From: Blautia sp.
GTDB taxonomy: Bacteria > Bacillota > Clostridia > Lachnospirales > Lachnospiraceae
Reading direction: 5' to 3'
Assembly (NCBI GenBank): GCA_023664455.1
Contig: JAMPFM010000027.1
Span: 1 to 38,090 of the forward strand
DNA: 38,090 bases
Of this stretch, positions 15,436-23,347 are shown in pieces; position 1 is the first letter of the stretch, and each line of letters opens with the position of its first letter. The position numbers were made by a program, and so were the translations under genes. The notes beneath the pieces were generated by a model. That model was not told the DNA's origin, made no database searches, and saw only the letters and a program-made list of their open reading frames with translations.

Positions 15436-16779
15436 ATGCCACAGCCGATGGAAGAGGCATTATTAAAAAGAATATTACCGCATAGCATCGAGGCGGAGCA
15501 GTCGGTCGTCGGTTCCATGATTATTGACAGGGATGCGATTGTGGTAGCCTCGGAAGTGATTATCGGGGATGATTTTTACAGCAGGCAGTACGGCGTTCTT
15601 TTCGAGACGATGATAGAATTAAACGACGAAGGGAAACCCGTGGATTTGGTGACATTGCAGGACAGGCTGAAAGAGAAAGACGTGCCGCCAGAGGTCAGCA
15701 GCCTGGAATTTATCAGGGACTTGATTACAGCGGTGCCGACTTCCGCCAATGTCAAATATTATGCAAATATCGTGGCGGAGAAATCCGTGCTCCGCAAACT
15801 GATTAAATTGAATGAAGAAATTGCCAATACCTGTTATGTGGGCAAGGAAAGTCTGGAAGTCATTCTGGAAGATACCGAGAAAAGGATTTTCGATTTGATA
15901 CAGCGCAGGAATACGGAAGAGTTCGTGCCAATCCGCCAGATTGTCATGGATGCTATGGACAGAATCGAGAAAGCGTCCCATAATAAAGGAAACGTTACCG
16001 GCGTGGCAACCGGTTTTATCGACCTGGACTATAGAACCGCCGGTATGCAGCCCTCAGACCTGATTCTGGTTGCCGCAAGACCGTCTATGGGAAAAACTGC
16101 GTTCGTCCTGAATATCGCCCAATATGTGGCGTTTAAGCAGCATCAGACGGTGGCGATTTTCAGTCTGGAAATGTCCAAGGAGCAGTTGGTCAACCGCCTG
16201 TTTTCGATGGAGTCCAAAGTAGACTCGCAGCATCTAAGGACGGGAAATCTTTCCGACGACGAGTGGGAGAAACTCATCGAGAGCGCGGGGATTATCGGGA
16301 AGTCCAATCTGATTATCGACGATACGCCCGGTATTAGTATTTCCGAGCTGCGCTCAAAATGCCGTAAGTATAAGCTGGAACATCATCTGGATATGGTCAT
16401 CATCGACTATCTGCAATTAATGAGCGGAAGCGGGCGGAGCACTGATTCCAGGCAGCAGGAAATATCCGATATATCCCGTTCATTGAAAGCGCTGGCAAGG
16501 GAGCTGTCCGTTCCCGTGATTGCGTTATCGCAGCTTAGCCGTGCGGTGGAGCAGCGTCCCGACCACAGACCGATGCTTTCGGATTTGCGTGAGTCCGGCG
16601 CCATCGAGCAGGACGCGGATGTGGTTATGTTCATCTATCGGGACGATTATTATAATAAAGATACGGATAAAAAAAATATTGCAGAAATTATTATCGCCAA
16701 ACAAAGAAACGGTCCTATTGGTACGGTAGAGCTGGTCTGGCTGCCAGATTTCACCAAATTTGGCAATCTGCAGAAATAG
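15436..16779 (+). CDS. dnaB: Replicative DNA helicase DnaB
   Basis: The 447-residue protein has the DnaB N-terminal domain (PHSIEAEQSVVGSMI, residues 15-30). The RecA-like helicase domain follows, with Walker A ARPSMGKT (214-221), Walker B MVIIDYLQLM, and the DnaB signature ELSVPVIALSQLSRAVEQR...LSDLRESGAIEQDAD. It is the hexameric helicase that unwinds DNA at the replication fork (called DnaC in Bacillus). It starts 28 bases after rplI. The ribosome binding site is weaker than in neighbours (GGGATTGG). Confidence 0.97.
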   Translation: MPQPMEEALLKRILPHSIEAEQSVVGSMIIDRDAIVVASEVIIGDDFYSRQYGVLFETMIELNDEGKPVDLVTLQDRLKEKDVPPEVSSLEFIRDLITAVPTSANVKYYANIVAEKSVLRKLIKLNEEIANTCYVGKESLEVILEDTEKRIFDLIQRRNTEEFVPIRQIVMDAMDRIEKASHNKGNVTGVATGFIDLDYRTAGMQPSDLILVAARPSMGKTAFVLNIAQYVAFKQHQTVAIFSLEMSKEQLVNRLFSMESKVDSQHLRTGNLSDDEWEKLIESAGIIGKSNLIIDDTPGISISELRSKCRKYKLEHHLDMVIIDYLQLMSGSGRSTDSRQQEISDISRSLKALARELSVPVIALSQLSRAVEQRPDHRPMLSDLRESGAIEQDADVVMFIYRDDYYNKDTDKKNIAEIIIAKQRNGPIGTVELVWLPDFTKFGNLQK

Positions 16780-16845
16780 CGCGAAAGCAAAAATAAGCAT
16801 ATAGAAATAAGGCAAAGTAAGAGTATAGGAAGTTCACTATTTACA

Positions 16846-16877
16846 AAAGAGGCAAGCCCGGACAGGTTTGTCTCTTT
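16846..16877 (+). terminator. Possible terminator-like hairpin between dnaB and the MerR gene
   Basis: AAAGAGGCAAGCC (16846-16858) pairs imperfectly with GGTTTGTCTCTTT (16865-16877). The stem itself ends in a short T-run but no long U-tract follows. It could be a weak terminator or an operator. Confidence 0.35.
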
Positions 16878-16921
16878 GTGCGTTTATCTGGGGCGTGCAT
16901 CGTTAAGAAAGGGGAATGGGT

Positions 16922-17548
16922 ATGAAACAGGAAATGTTGTTGATTTCAGAAGCGGCGAAAAAAGTGCAGGTAGAAACGCATGTGCTCCGTTATTGGGAAG
17001 AAGAGTTACAGCTTCCTATCAAGAGAAATGAAATGGGGCACCGGTACTACACTATGGAAGACGTCGATCAGTTCAAGGAGATTAAAATGTTAAAGGAACA
17101 GGGGCTGCAGCTGAAAGCAATACGGACTATTTTGCAAAATAAATTTTCCACGTCTTCTGTAGATGCAGACGCCGGTATGGACAGCGCGGCTGCGGAAGAA
17201 AAAGCAATGGAATATATGATAGGGAAGAAGCAGAAATATATCGTTCATCTATCGGAAGATGCGGGCAGGGAAGAGAAAGCGAACCGGTTGCAGTATTTAT
17301 TGCAGCATATGATGGTAGAGACTGTAAAAACCGCCAATAAGGAGCTTTGCGACAATATCAAGGAAAGTATTTTGAAAGAGCTGGACTATCAGTTCCGCGC
17401 CAGGGAAGAGCGCGAGGAAGAGCATTGGAAAAAAGAAGAAGAGCATTACCGAAAAGTGGATGAGATGCTGAGACTGCGTTATAAACCCAAGGAAAAAGCG
17501 GCAAAAAATAAAAAGGAACGAAAGAATCCCTTATTCCAGAAGCACTGA
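16922..17548 (+). CDS. MerR family transcriptional regulator with C-terminal coiled coil
   Basis: The 208-residue protein opens with a MerR-type winged helix (about residues 4-75: LISEAAKKVQVETHVLRYWEEEL, MGHRYYTMEDVDQFKEIKMLKEQG). A charged, largely helical C-terminus follows, with a coiled-coil segment (about 150-195, REEREEEHWKKEEEHYRKVDEML) and a basic tail. It lacks the cysteines of metal-sensing MerR proteins. Family members of this shape are common near dnaB in Clostridia and their targets are not known. I chose the second ATG because GGGG is 7 bases away; the ATG at 16916 is too close to the site. A terminator shared with the convergent ferredoxin gene follows. Confidence 0.8.
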   Translation: MKQEMLLISEAAKKVQVETHVLRYWEEELQLPIKRNEMGHRYYTMEDVDQFKEIKMLKEQGLQLKAIRTILQNKFSTSSVDADAGMDSAAAEEKAMEYMIGKKQKYIVHLSEDAGREEKANRLQYLLQHMMVETVKTANKELCDNIKESILKELDYQFRAREEREEEHWKKEEEHYRKVDEMLRLRYKPKEKAAKNKKERKNPLFQKH

Positions 17549-17582
17549 TTTTAACGAATAAGAAGCAGTAGAATCCACCAGG

Positions 17583-17618
17583 AAAAAAGCATCCAGACAT
17601 AAGGCTGAATGCTTTTCA
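17583..17618. terminator. Bidirectional terminator between the MerR and ferredoxin genes
   Basis: AAAAGCAT (17585-17592) pairs with ATGCTTTT (17609-17616), extended inward by CAG/CTG past one mismatch. The stem is flanked by an A-run on the left and a T-run at the right side of the stem, so it can stop transcription from both the plus-strand MerR gene and the minus-strand ferredoxin gene. Confidence 0.8.
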
Positions 17619-17638
17619 ATCGTCTTTTGTTTTGTTGA

Positions 17639-17809
17639 TTAAGCCTGTGAAATTGCACCTGTCGGGCATGTGCCTGCACAAGAACCGCAATCAATACATT
17701 TGTCAGGGTCGATTTCAAACTTGCCATCTCCCATGCTGATTGCTCCTACAGGGCACTGGGCTTCACAAGCGCCGCAAGCTACACAAGCATCACCGATTAC
17801 ATATGCCAT
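17639..17809 (-). CDS. 2[4Fe-4S] ferredoxin
   Basis: The 56-residue protein carries two CxxCxxCxxxCP clusters (CVACGACEAQCP and CIDCGSCAGTCP), the full ligand set for two [4Fe-4S] centres of a clostridial ferredoxin. Such ferredoxins move low-potential electrons between, for example, pyruvate:ferredoxin oxidoreductase, hydrogenase and radical-SAM enzymes. The start is the second of two in-frame ATGs, because AAGGAGG lies 8 bases upstream of it and only 2 from the first. It sits downstream of pflA on the same strand, so it might donate electrons to the radical-SAM activase; that link is inference. Confidence 0.93.
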   Translation of the reverse strand: MAYVIGDACVACGACEAQCPVGAISMGDGKFEIDPDKCIDCGSCAGTCPTGAISQA

Positions 17810-17958
17810 AGCCATATCCTCCTTTTATCATGTAAAGCATATTGATATAAAATTATCAATTTCATTCTTATTTTAATATAAAATACTGGATTATACAAGC
17901 AGAAGTCGTTAAATTTACGCAGTAAAGTTTTTTATATGATAGGAAATTGCGCTGCCCA

Positions 17959-18720
17959 TTATTTCGTAGCAAGTTCCGCCCGGCGCGCTTTGATGCCGTC
18001 TAAGATAACGTTCTTCTTGTCGAGAAGTTTGTCTTTGTCCATAGCGGGAACGCCTTTTAGTTTATACTCCATCCCCAGTTTCTCATATTTGCTTTCGCCC
18101 ATTGTATGATAGGGAAGCACGTCTAATGCTTTCAGATTGGTAAATTCGCCGATAAAATATCCAAGCTGATAAAGATACTTATCGTCATCGGTGAGTCCCG
18201 GAACGACGACATGGCGAATCCACATATCCACCTGTTTCTCATTCAGGTATTTGGCAAAGGCAAGAATGCCATCGTTAGGCTGCGAAGTCAGCTCTTTATG
18301 TTTTTCCGGGTCAATGTGTTTGATATCCAGCATGACGAGATCTGTCAAAGTCATAAGTTTATCCAGTTTGGCAAGCCATTCGGGGTTTCCGTCCGGCTTA
18401 TAGGCAATTCCGGAAGAATCAATACAAGTGTGGATATTCTTGCGCTTGGCAAGCGTAAAAAGGTCAAGCAGAAAGTCTACCTGCATCAGCGGTTCGCCGC
18501 CTGTTACGGTAATGCCGCCGCCCTTATAGAAGCTGATATTCCTCTCATATTGTTCGATAATATAAGCGGGTTCCATGAGCGTGCCGCCGTTCATTTCCCA
18601 GGTATCGGGATTATGGCAGTAGGCGCATCTCATAGGGCATCCCTGTACAAATACGACGAATCTGACGCCGGGACCGTCCACCGTGCCGAAGCTTTCTAAA
18701 GAATGTATTCTGCCTTGCAT
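17959..18720 (-). CDS. pflA: Pyruvate formate-lyase activating enzyme (radical SAM)
   Basis: The 253-residue protein starts MQGRIHSLESFGTVDGPGVRF and carries the radical-SAM cysteine motif CPMRCAYC (CxxxCxxC) followed by HNPDTW, as in PflA. It uses S-adenosylmethionine and a [4Fe-4S] cluster to abstract hydrogen from the glycine of pyruvate formate-lyase. Here that glycine is on the separate 81-residue subunit at 18952. I chose ATG 18720, preceded by AAAGGGGAAAG, over an in-frame TTG at 18744. A terminator and a short palindromic repeat separate it from the pfl genes, so it probably has its own promoter. Confidence 0.95.
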   Translation of the reverse strand: MQGRIHSLESFGTVDGPGVRFVVFVQGCPMRCAYCHNPDTWEMNGGTLMEPAYIIEQYERNISFYKGGGITVTGGEPLMQVDFLLDLFTLAKRKNIHTCIDSSGIAYKPDGNPEWLAKLDKLMTLTDLVMLDIKHIDPEKHKELTSQPNDGILAFAKYLNEKQVDMWIRHVVVPGLTDDDKYLYQLGYFIGEFTNLKALDVLPYHTMGESKYEKLGMEYKLKGVPAMDKDKLLDKKNVILDGIKARRAELATK

Positions 18721-18753
18721 ATCTTTCCCCTTTCTTTCTATCAAAAATATACA

Positions 18754-18827
18754 GACAATTGCAAAACATATTTCTTCGGGAATCTAGTTGTGCAGGATAG
18801 ACAATAGCACAAGTTTTCGCAATTATC
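18754..18827. repeat. 74-bp nested palindrome related to the MITE-like repeat
   Basis: The outer arms are GACAATTGCAAAAC (18754-18767) and the reverse complement of GATAATTGCGAAAAC (18813-18827). Inside them TTGTGC (18788-18793) pairs with GCACAA (18807-18812). The ends (AATTGCGAAA) and an inner AGTTGTGCAG/GATA block resemble the ends of the 4901-5108 element, so this looks like a shorter derivative. On the minus strand the arm also forms TTGCGA-N17-TATCCT, a possible promoter for pflA. Confidence 0.5.
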
Positions 18828-18857
18828 TAATTATAGCTATAGTATAACCCATACCGG

Positions 18858-18897
18858 TAAAAAAAACCAGAACCCCGAAATCACTTTCAGGGTTCTG
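18858..18897 (-). terminator. Rho-independent terminator of the split pfl operon
   Basis: On the minus strand CAGAACCC (18897-18890) pairs with GGGTTCTG (18875-18868), followed by G and a run of T (18866-18858). It ends the pfl transcript 55 bases after the glycyl-radical subunit gene, before pflA. Confidence 0.88.
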
Positions 18898-18951
18898 TTC
18901 TTCTTCATAGCCCGTATCCGCCCGGCACGCTGCCAGGGGATATTCCGCGTC

Positions 18952-19197
18952 TTATACGCTCTCGTGGAAAGTACGGGAAATAACGTCTGCCTGCTGTTCC
19001 GGTGTTAATTTGATGAAGTTAACTGCATAACCGGAAACACGGATGGTCAACTGAGGATAATTCTCAGGATGTTTCTGAGCATCCAGTAACGTATCTCTGT
19101 TCAGTACGTTTACGTTAAGATGATGACCGCCTTTTGTTGCATAACCATCTAATAAAGATACAAGGTTATCTACCTGCGCTTTGTTTTCTACTGCCAT
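18952..19197 (-). CDS. Stand-alone glycyl-radical subunit of pyruvate formate-lyase
   Basis: The 81-residue protein corresponds to the C-terminal glycyl-radical domain of PflB. It contains [20 protein letters not shown], the radical loop RVSGYAVNF with the radical glycine at G56, and the ending [15 protein letters not shown]. It resembles stand-alone GrcA/YfiD-type cofactors, but here the main PflB chain at 19497 lacks this domain. This protein must therefore supply the radical in normal catalysis rather than repair a damaged enzyme; that is inferred from the missing domain. The ATG at 19197 has AAGGAGG 8-9 bases upstream; a longer in-frame opening would run through the neighbouring stop and is rejected. 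A terminator follows. Confidence 0.93.
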   Translation of the reverse strand: MAVENKAQVDNLVSLLDGYATKGGHHLNVNVLNRDTLLDAQKHPENYPQLTIRVSGYAVNFIKLTPEQQADVISRTFHESV

Positions 19198-19213
19198 TAT
19201 AAATTCCTCCTTA

Positions 19214-19417
19214 TTAATGAAAATCATCCAACCCCTGCTCCAGAGTTGGCACACTGCAAGCTAAAGGGGTTCTGGAACAATCTGTGCAGCCCATTGTCTG
19301 TACATCTTTTGAAGTCTCGGATTCAGCGTCCACATTGACATTCACATGTCCGACGCCTTGCGCCATGCCTGAATCCAGCATTTTTATAAAATCGTCAACC
19401 ATTTGCTTCTCGTCCAT
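19214..19417 (-). CDS. Cysteine-rich paralogue of the glycyl-radical subunit, function unknown
   Basis: The 67-residue protein lies between the PflB body and the glycyl-radical subunit, 16 bases before the latter, with its own perfect AAGGAGG site. Its first half ([24 protein letters not shown]) aligns with the start of the glycyl-radical subunit ([23 protein letters not shown]). The radical glycine loop is absent. Instead the second half carries three cysteines in [15 protein letters not shown] (C44, C47, C54) and an acidic end. It looks like a duplicated domain repurposed as an accessory or redox/metal protein that could dock in the same site on PflB. Function is unknown; the family relationship is my own alignment by eye. 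Confidence 0.8.
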   Translation of the reverse strand: MDEKQMVDDFIKMLDSGMAQGVGHVNVNVDAESETSKDVQTMGCTDCSRTPLACSVPTLEQGLDDFH

Positions 19418-19441
19418 AACGTCCTCCTTGCCTGTTGTAGG

Positions 19442-19483
19442 ACTTCCTGGCGTTTCGTCTTACGGCGAAACGCCTTTAGAAGT
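19442..19483 (-). promoter_or_regulatory. Stable intercistronic hairpin in the pfl operon
   Basis: On the minus strand GGCGTTTCG pairs perfectly with CGAAACGCC (19474-19466 with 19457-19449), with an outer ACTTC/GAAGT pair. There is no T-run after it, so it is not a terminator. It sits between the PflB body stop and the 67-residue gene. It may protect or process the mRNA and so allow the small subunits to be made at a different level. Confidence 0.6.
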
Positions 19484-19496
19484 TCTTTTTACCCTT

Positions 19497-21536
19497 TTAT
19501 TTATTCAAATCTACTTCAATATCCCCTGCAAATACTTTATCTTCTTTGCCAAGTGCGCCAGGGATGATGGTGAAGGTATTGGAAATACCATCCTGTGCAT
19601 CCTTGAACGGAAGTTTCGATACGGAAGATAAGGAAGCTACTGCACCGTGGGTATCACGTCCGTGCATCGGGTTAGCGCCCGGAGCAAACGGCTGTCCTTT
19701 TCTACGTCCATCCGGTGTATTTCCGGTAGCTTTACCATACGTTACGTTGGAAGTAATCGTAAGAATGGAAGTTGTCGGAACACCGTTTCTGTAGGTGTGA
19801 TGTCTTCTGATAGCTGTCATGAATTTATGAACGATATCCTGTGCGATGGAATCAACGCGGTCGTCGTCGTTGCCATATTTCGGGAAGTCGCCGGTGGTCT
19901 TGAAGTCAACGATGATACCGTCTTCATCCCTAATCGGTTCAACTTTCGCATATTTGATAGCGGACAGAGAGTCAGCTACGATGGACAGACCTGCAACACC
20001 TGTTGCGAAATAACGTTTAACGTCTCTGTCATGAAGAGCCATCTCTGCTCTTTCATAGCAGTATTTGTCATGCATATAGTGGATGATGTTCAACGTATTT
20101 ACATAAACGTCTGCCTGCCATTCCATCATATCCATGAATTTTGCATATACATCGTCATAATCCAGGACATCGCCTTCAACCGGACGATATTTCGGTCCAA
20201 CCTGTTTCTTGGTAACTTCGTCAACGCCGCCGTTCAATGCGTAAAGCAGACATTTTGCAACGTTTGCACGAGCCCCGAAGAACTGCATTTCTTTACCGAT
20301 TACCATAGAAGATACGCAGCATGCGATACCGTAGTCGTCGCCGTGTGTTACTCTCATCAAATCGTCGTTCTCATACTGGATGGAAGAAGTCTGGATGGAC
20401 ATCTTAGCACAGTATCTCTTCCAATTTTCCGGAAGTCTTGTAGACCAGAGAACTGTTAAGTTCGGCTCCGGAGAAGGTCCTAAGTTGGTCAGTGTATGCA
20501 GATAACGGAAGCTCATCTTCGTTACAAGCGGACGTCCGTCAACGCCAACACCGCCGAGGGATTCTGTTACCCATACCGGGTCGCCAGCGAAAATCTGATT
20601 GTATTCCGGTGTACGAGCGAATTTAATCAGACGCAGCTTCATGATGAAGTGGTCAACAAATTCCTGAATATCTTCTTCTGTAAAGGTTCCGTTAGCCAAA
20701 TCTCTTTCTGCATAGCAGTCAAGGAATGTAGAAGTACGTCCAAGAGACATAGCCGCACCGTTCTGCTCTTTAACAGCACACAGATAACCGAAGTAAGTTG
20801 CCTGAATTGCTTCCTGTACGTTGGTAGCAGGTTTGGAAATGTCGCAGCCATAAGAAGCAGCCATTTCTTTCATCAGTTTTAAGGCTACCATCTGCTCGGA
20901 AAGCTCTTCACGAAGACGGATAACATCGTCTGTCATAACGCGTCCTGTAGAATCTTTCTGCGCCTGCTTGTCTTCAATCAGGTAGTCGATACCGTATAAA
21001 GCAACACGTCTGTAGTCGCCGATGATACGTCCGCGTCCATAAGCGTCAGGAAGACCTGTAATAATATGGGATGAACGGCATGCTCTCATTTCCTGATTGT
21101 ATGCGTCGAAGCATCCTGCATTGTGTGTTTTTCTGTGTGTAGAGAAGAACTCGCTGATTTCAGGGTCAACTTCATAACCATTGTCGGAGCAAGCCTTTTC
21201 AGCCATTCTGATACCGCCGTAAGGCTGTAAGGAACGTTTGAAAGGTTTGTCTGTCTGGAAACCAACAATTTTCTCTTTGCTCTTGTCCAGATATCCCGGT
21301 CCATGTGATGTGATAGTAGAAATCACTTTCGTATCCATATCCAGTACGCCGCCGGCTTCACGTTCCTGTTTCTGTAAATCAAGAACCTGTGCCCATAAAT
21401 CTTTTGTGTTCTGCGTAGGAGCCGCTAAGAAGGATTCATCACCCTCATACAGATGATAGTTTTTCTGAATGAAGTCGCGTACGTTTACTTCATTTTCCCA
21501 CTTGCCACCTACAAAATCTTTCCATTCTGGTCTCAT
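19497..21536 (-). CDS. pflB: Pyruvate formate-lyase body lacking the glycyl-radical domain
   Basis: The 679-residue protein matches formate C-acetyltransferase. The catalytic cysteine pair IACCVS is at C406-C407, with other PFL blocks around it ([28 protein letters not shown]-like GARANVAK). The chain stops just after the conserved GALGKED segment, so the terminal domain with the radical glycine is missing. With the separate 81-residue subunit the total is 760 residues, the same as Escherichia coli PflB. Pyruvate plus CoA are converted to acetyl-CoA and formate. An AGGAGG site precedes the ATG and a good promoter lies upstream. The downstream genes have proper starts, so this is a designed split rather than a frameshift. 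Confidence 0.95.
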   Translation of the reverse strand: MRPEWKDFVGGKWENEVNVRDFIQKNYHLYEGDESFLAAPTQNTKDLWAQVLDLQKQEREAGGVLDMDTKVISTITSHGPGYLDKSKEKIVGFQTDKPFKRSLQPYGGIRMAEKACSDNGYEVDPEISEFFSTHRKTHNAGCFDAYNQEMRACRSSHIITGLPDAYGRGRIIGDYRRVALYGIDYLIEDKQAQKDSTGRVMTDDVIRLREELSEQMVALKLMKEMAASYGCDISKPATNVQEAIQATYFGYLCAVKEQNGAAMSLGRTSTFLDCYAERDLANGTFTEEDIQEFVDHFIMKLRLIKFARTPEYNQIFAGDPVWVTESLGGVGVDGRPLVTKMSFRYLHTLTNLGPSPEPNLTVLWSTRLPENWKRYCAKMSIQTSSIQYENDDLMRVTHGDDYGIACCVSSMVIGKEMQFFGARANVAKCLLYALNGGVDEVTKKQVGPKYRPVEGDVLDYDDVYAKFMDMMEWQADVYVNTLNIIHYMHDKYCYERAEMALHDRDVKRYFATGVAGLSIVADSLSAIKYAKVEPIRDEDGIIVDFKTTGDFPKYGNDDDRVDSIAQDIVHKFMTAIRRHHTYRNGVPTTSILTITSNVTYGKATGNTPDGRRKGQPFAPGANPMHGRDTHGAVASLSSVSKLPFKDAQDGISNTFTIIPGALGKEDKVFAGDIEVDLNK

Positions 21537-21629
21537 TTTGAAACAGCCTCCTATTTTTATATTTTGATTCCTTTTTCAGCATATCCCGCATGAAAAATAT
21601 GCCTGAAAATATGCTTATCCAGTACATTT

Positions 21630-21659
21630 ATTATATGTTAAAGAATGGAGCTGCGTCAA
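21630..21659 (-). promoter_or_regulatory. Promoter of the split pfl operon
   Basis: On the minus strand TTGACG (21659-21654), an 18-base spacer and TATAAT (21635-21630) form a strong housekeeping promoter. It gives a leader of about 85 bases containing an AGCATAT/ATATGCT inverted repeat before the AGGAGG site. Confidence 0.75.
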
Positions 21660-21704
21660 GTCGGGCATTGTACTTTTTCGCATACATAATTGAAAAAATT
21701 TTAT

Positions 21705-21721
21705 AAATTTTTGTGAAATTT
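21705..21721. repeat. Second copy of the 17-bp motif
   Basis: This is an exact copy of AAATTTTTGTGAAATTT found at 6501-6517. Here it lies about 45 bases upstream of the -35 box of the pfl promoter, in the opposite orientation relative to the gene. Confidence 0.35.
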
Positions 21722-21763
21722 GTATGGAAATACAAAGGAAGGCAAATTTTTTTAATTATACTA

Positions 21764-23347
21764 TTATGTTAAAATATAGTTCTTTATGTTAGCTGACTCA
21801 ATTTCGCTTTTTTGGTTTAGTCCGAAAGTCACCGATATTATGAAAGGCATACATAAAATAATAGGATATAAGTATCTGCAATAATATCCGTTGCATGGTC
21901 CTAATAAAGATATTAGAACAAGCATACATGGAAGGGTTAAAAAAGCAATCGCTGAATCACATCTATTTTGAAGGCTGTAAAAAAATAATAAAATAAGCAG
22001 CCAGGTATATGTTGCCGGTATCATTAGGATTGTAATCGGAGGGAATAAGACGGCTCCCTCGCGAACTGCTTCATAATAATTTCTATAAGGCGCTAAAGAT
22101 TCAGGATGAGAAAATTTTAGCCCGATAGGTTCCAGTCTGATATTGGTATCTAACATTTTGACAGTAGATCTTTGATAGGAATTATTACTGAACGTTTTTC
22201 CACTTGGATAGAAATAGAGATAATAGTTATTCATTGTGGCCTGTATATATGTACCAGGATGCTTTAGAAGCATTTGGAACCATACTTTAAAATATTGGAG
22301 TAGGTCTTTTGTAGAAGCATCTTCATTGAAAGTATCCTTAACAGGATCTGATACATTGGGATTATATTTTTCGGCAAGGACAGAGTAATCGAGAATTTGA
22401 TTGATTGCTTCTTTTTCTTCCTCGGAAACTTCATTTTCATAATATTTAATATACCGGGCTGTTTGTTGAAAAGGAACGGATAGCATTTCTCTGGCGCTGC
22501 CGGGTGTAACATGGCAAAGCGACAAAATAGTTGAATAGAGGAAGCTAAAACATACGATGAAGCCTAGGAAATATACTGCAGATTTTCGTAATTTCTTGTT
22601 GAAAATAGCAATTAACAGGAAAGAAAACAGTAAAAGATATTTTGCCTCATTACGAAATAAAAGAACGCCTACCGCAGATATCAGTAGTCCAATATAGAGA
22701 TTTCTGTTTTTTTCTCCTGAATAGAAAAGATATAAAAAAATCAGAAAATACATTAAAAAGGTAGAATAGAAGACGTCTTTTGTAGCCAGAAACATATATC
22801 CCTGGATTCTTGGTGAGATAATATAATATAACAGTATGAGTACCGCGTATTTTACAGGGATGTGGATTTTTTCCAGGATGATTTTTATGGCGTAGGAAAT
22901 TACTGATAAAACGCAGAGCCATTGTAATATAGAATATATAAAAATTCCTTTATTTGCAGAGTGAAAAAGAACTGTCCCTATTTTGAGGCAAAAATGTATT
23001 AACAATGTATGGATGATAGGATGATGTGTATTTAACAAGACGCTATCTGAAAGTAGGTGTCCTTCCAGATATTCCGGTATTATGATATTCAATTCCCTAT
23101 ATGCTTGAACAATTTGTGTTCTGGTATCTGCAATGAAGATTGCAGGATAAGAAATAATAGCATAGGGAAGATAAATAATAAATAGGGATATAAAGGATGT
23201 TAAAAAAGGTCTTTGAATGAACTGTCTGCAATACCATTGAAAAGGTAGAAATCTTATATTATTTGAATGGGGGGGGGTAAATGGCCAGGGTAAAGGAATC
23301 CATTTGAGAATATAGCCACAAAATGACAAAATAGAAAAAAATGCCAT
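21764..23347 (-). CDS. C-terminal part of a frameshifted GT-C/DUF6020-like membrane protein
   Basis: This frame holds most of a polytopic membrane protein with about ten hydrophobic segments. A first extracellular loop contains an aspartate motif (AIFIADTRTQIVQAY) and, further on, LNTHHPIIHTLLIHF, in the style of GT-C glycosyltransferases and the DUF6020 family of Clostridia. It is the downstream part of one gene: the upstream frame (23259-23717) ends in a run of nine C (minus strand), and reading eight C instead joins both into a continuous 650-residue protein. The nominal start at 23347 lies inside the overlap and has no clear ribosome binding site. The AT-rich composition differs from the pfl genes next door and suggests transfer. 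Function is inferred from fold type only. Confidence 0.65.
   Translation of the reverse strand: MAFFSILSFCGYILKWIPLPWPFTPPHSNNIRFLPFQWYCRQFIQRPFLTSFISLFIIYLPYAIISYPAIFIADTRTQIVQAYRELNIIIPEYLEGHLLSDSVLLNTHHPIIHTLLIHFCLKIGTVLFHSANKGIFIYSILQWLCVLSVISYAIKIILEKIHIPVKYAVLILLYYIISPRIQGYMFLATKDVFYSTFLMYFLIFLYLFYSGEKNRNLYIGLLISAVGVLLFRNEAKYLLLFSFLLIAIFNKKLRKSAVYFLGFIVCFSFLYSTILSLCHVTPGSAREMLSVPFQQTARYIKYYENEVSEEEKEAINQILDYSVLAEKYNPNVSDPVKDTFNEDASTKDLLQYFKVWFQMLLKHPGTYIQATMNNYYLYFYPSGKTFSNNSYQRSTVKMLDTNIRLEPIGLKFSHPESLAPYRNYYEAVREGAVLFPPITILMIPATYTWLLILLFFYSLQNRCDSAIAFLTLPCMLVLISLLGPCNGYYCRYLYPIILCMPFIISVTFGLNQKSEIESANIKNYILT

Noticed and set aside
17670-17876. 68-codon plus-strand frame
   Set aside because: It is antisense to the ferredoxin gene, which has both CxxCxxCxxxCP clusters and a good start.
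18211-18699. 162-codon plus-strand frame
   Set aside because: It is antisense to pflA, whose radical-SAM motif and start are clear.
18952-19254. Longer version of the glycyl-radical subunit beginning at 19254
   Set aside because: The extra 19 residues overlap the cysteine-rich gene, while AAGGAGG is correctly placed for the ATG at 19197.
19647-20459. 270-codon plus-strand frame
   Set aside because: It is an antisense shadow of the PFL body gene, with no ribosome binding site and no sensible domain.
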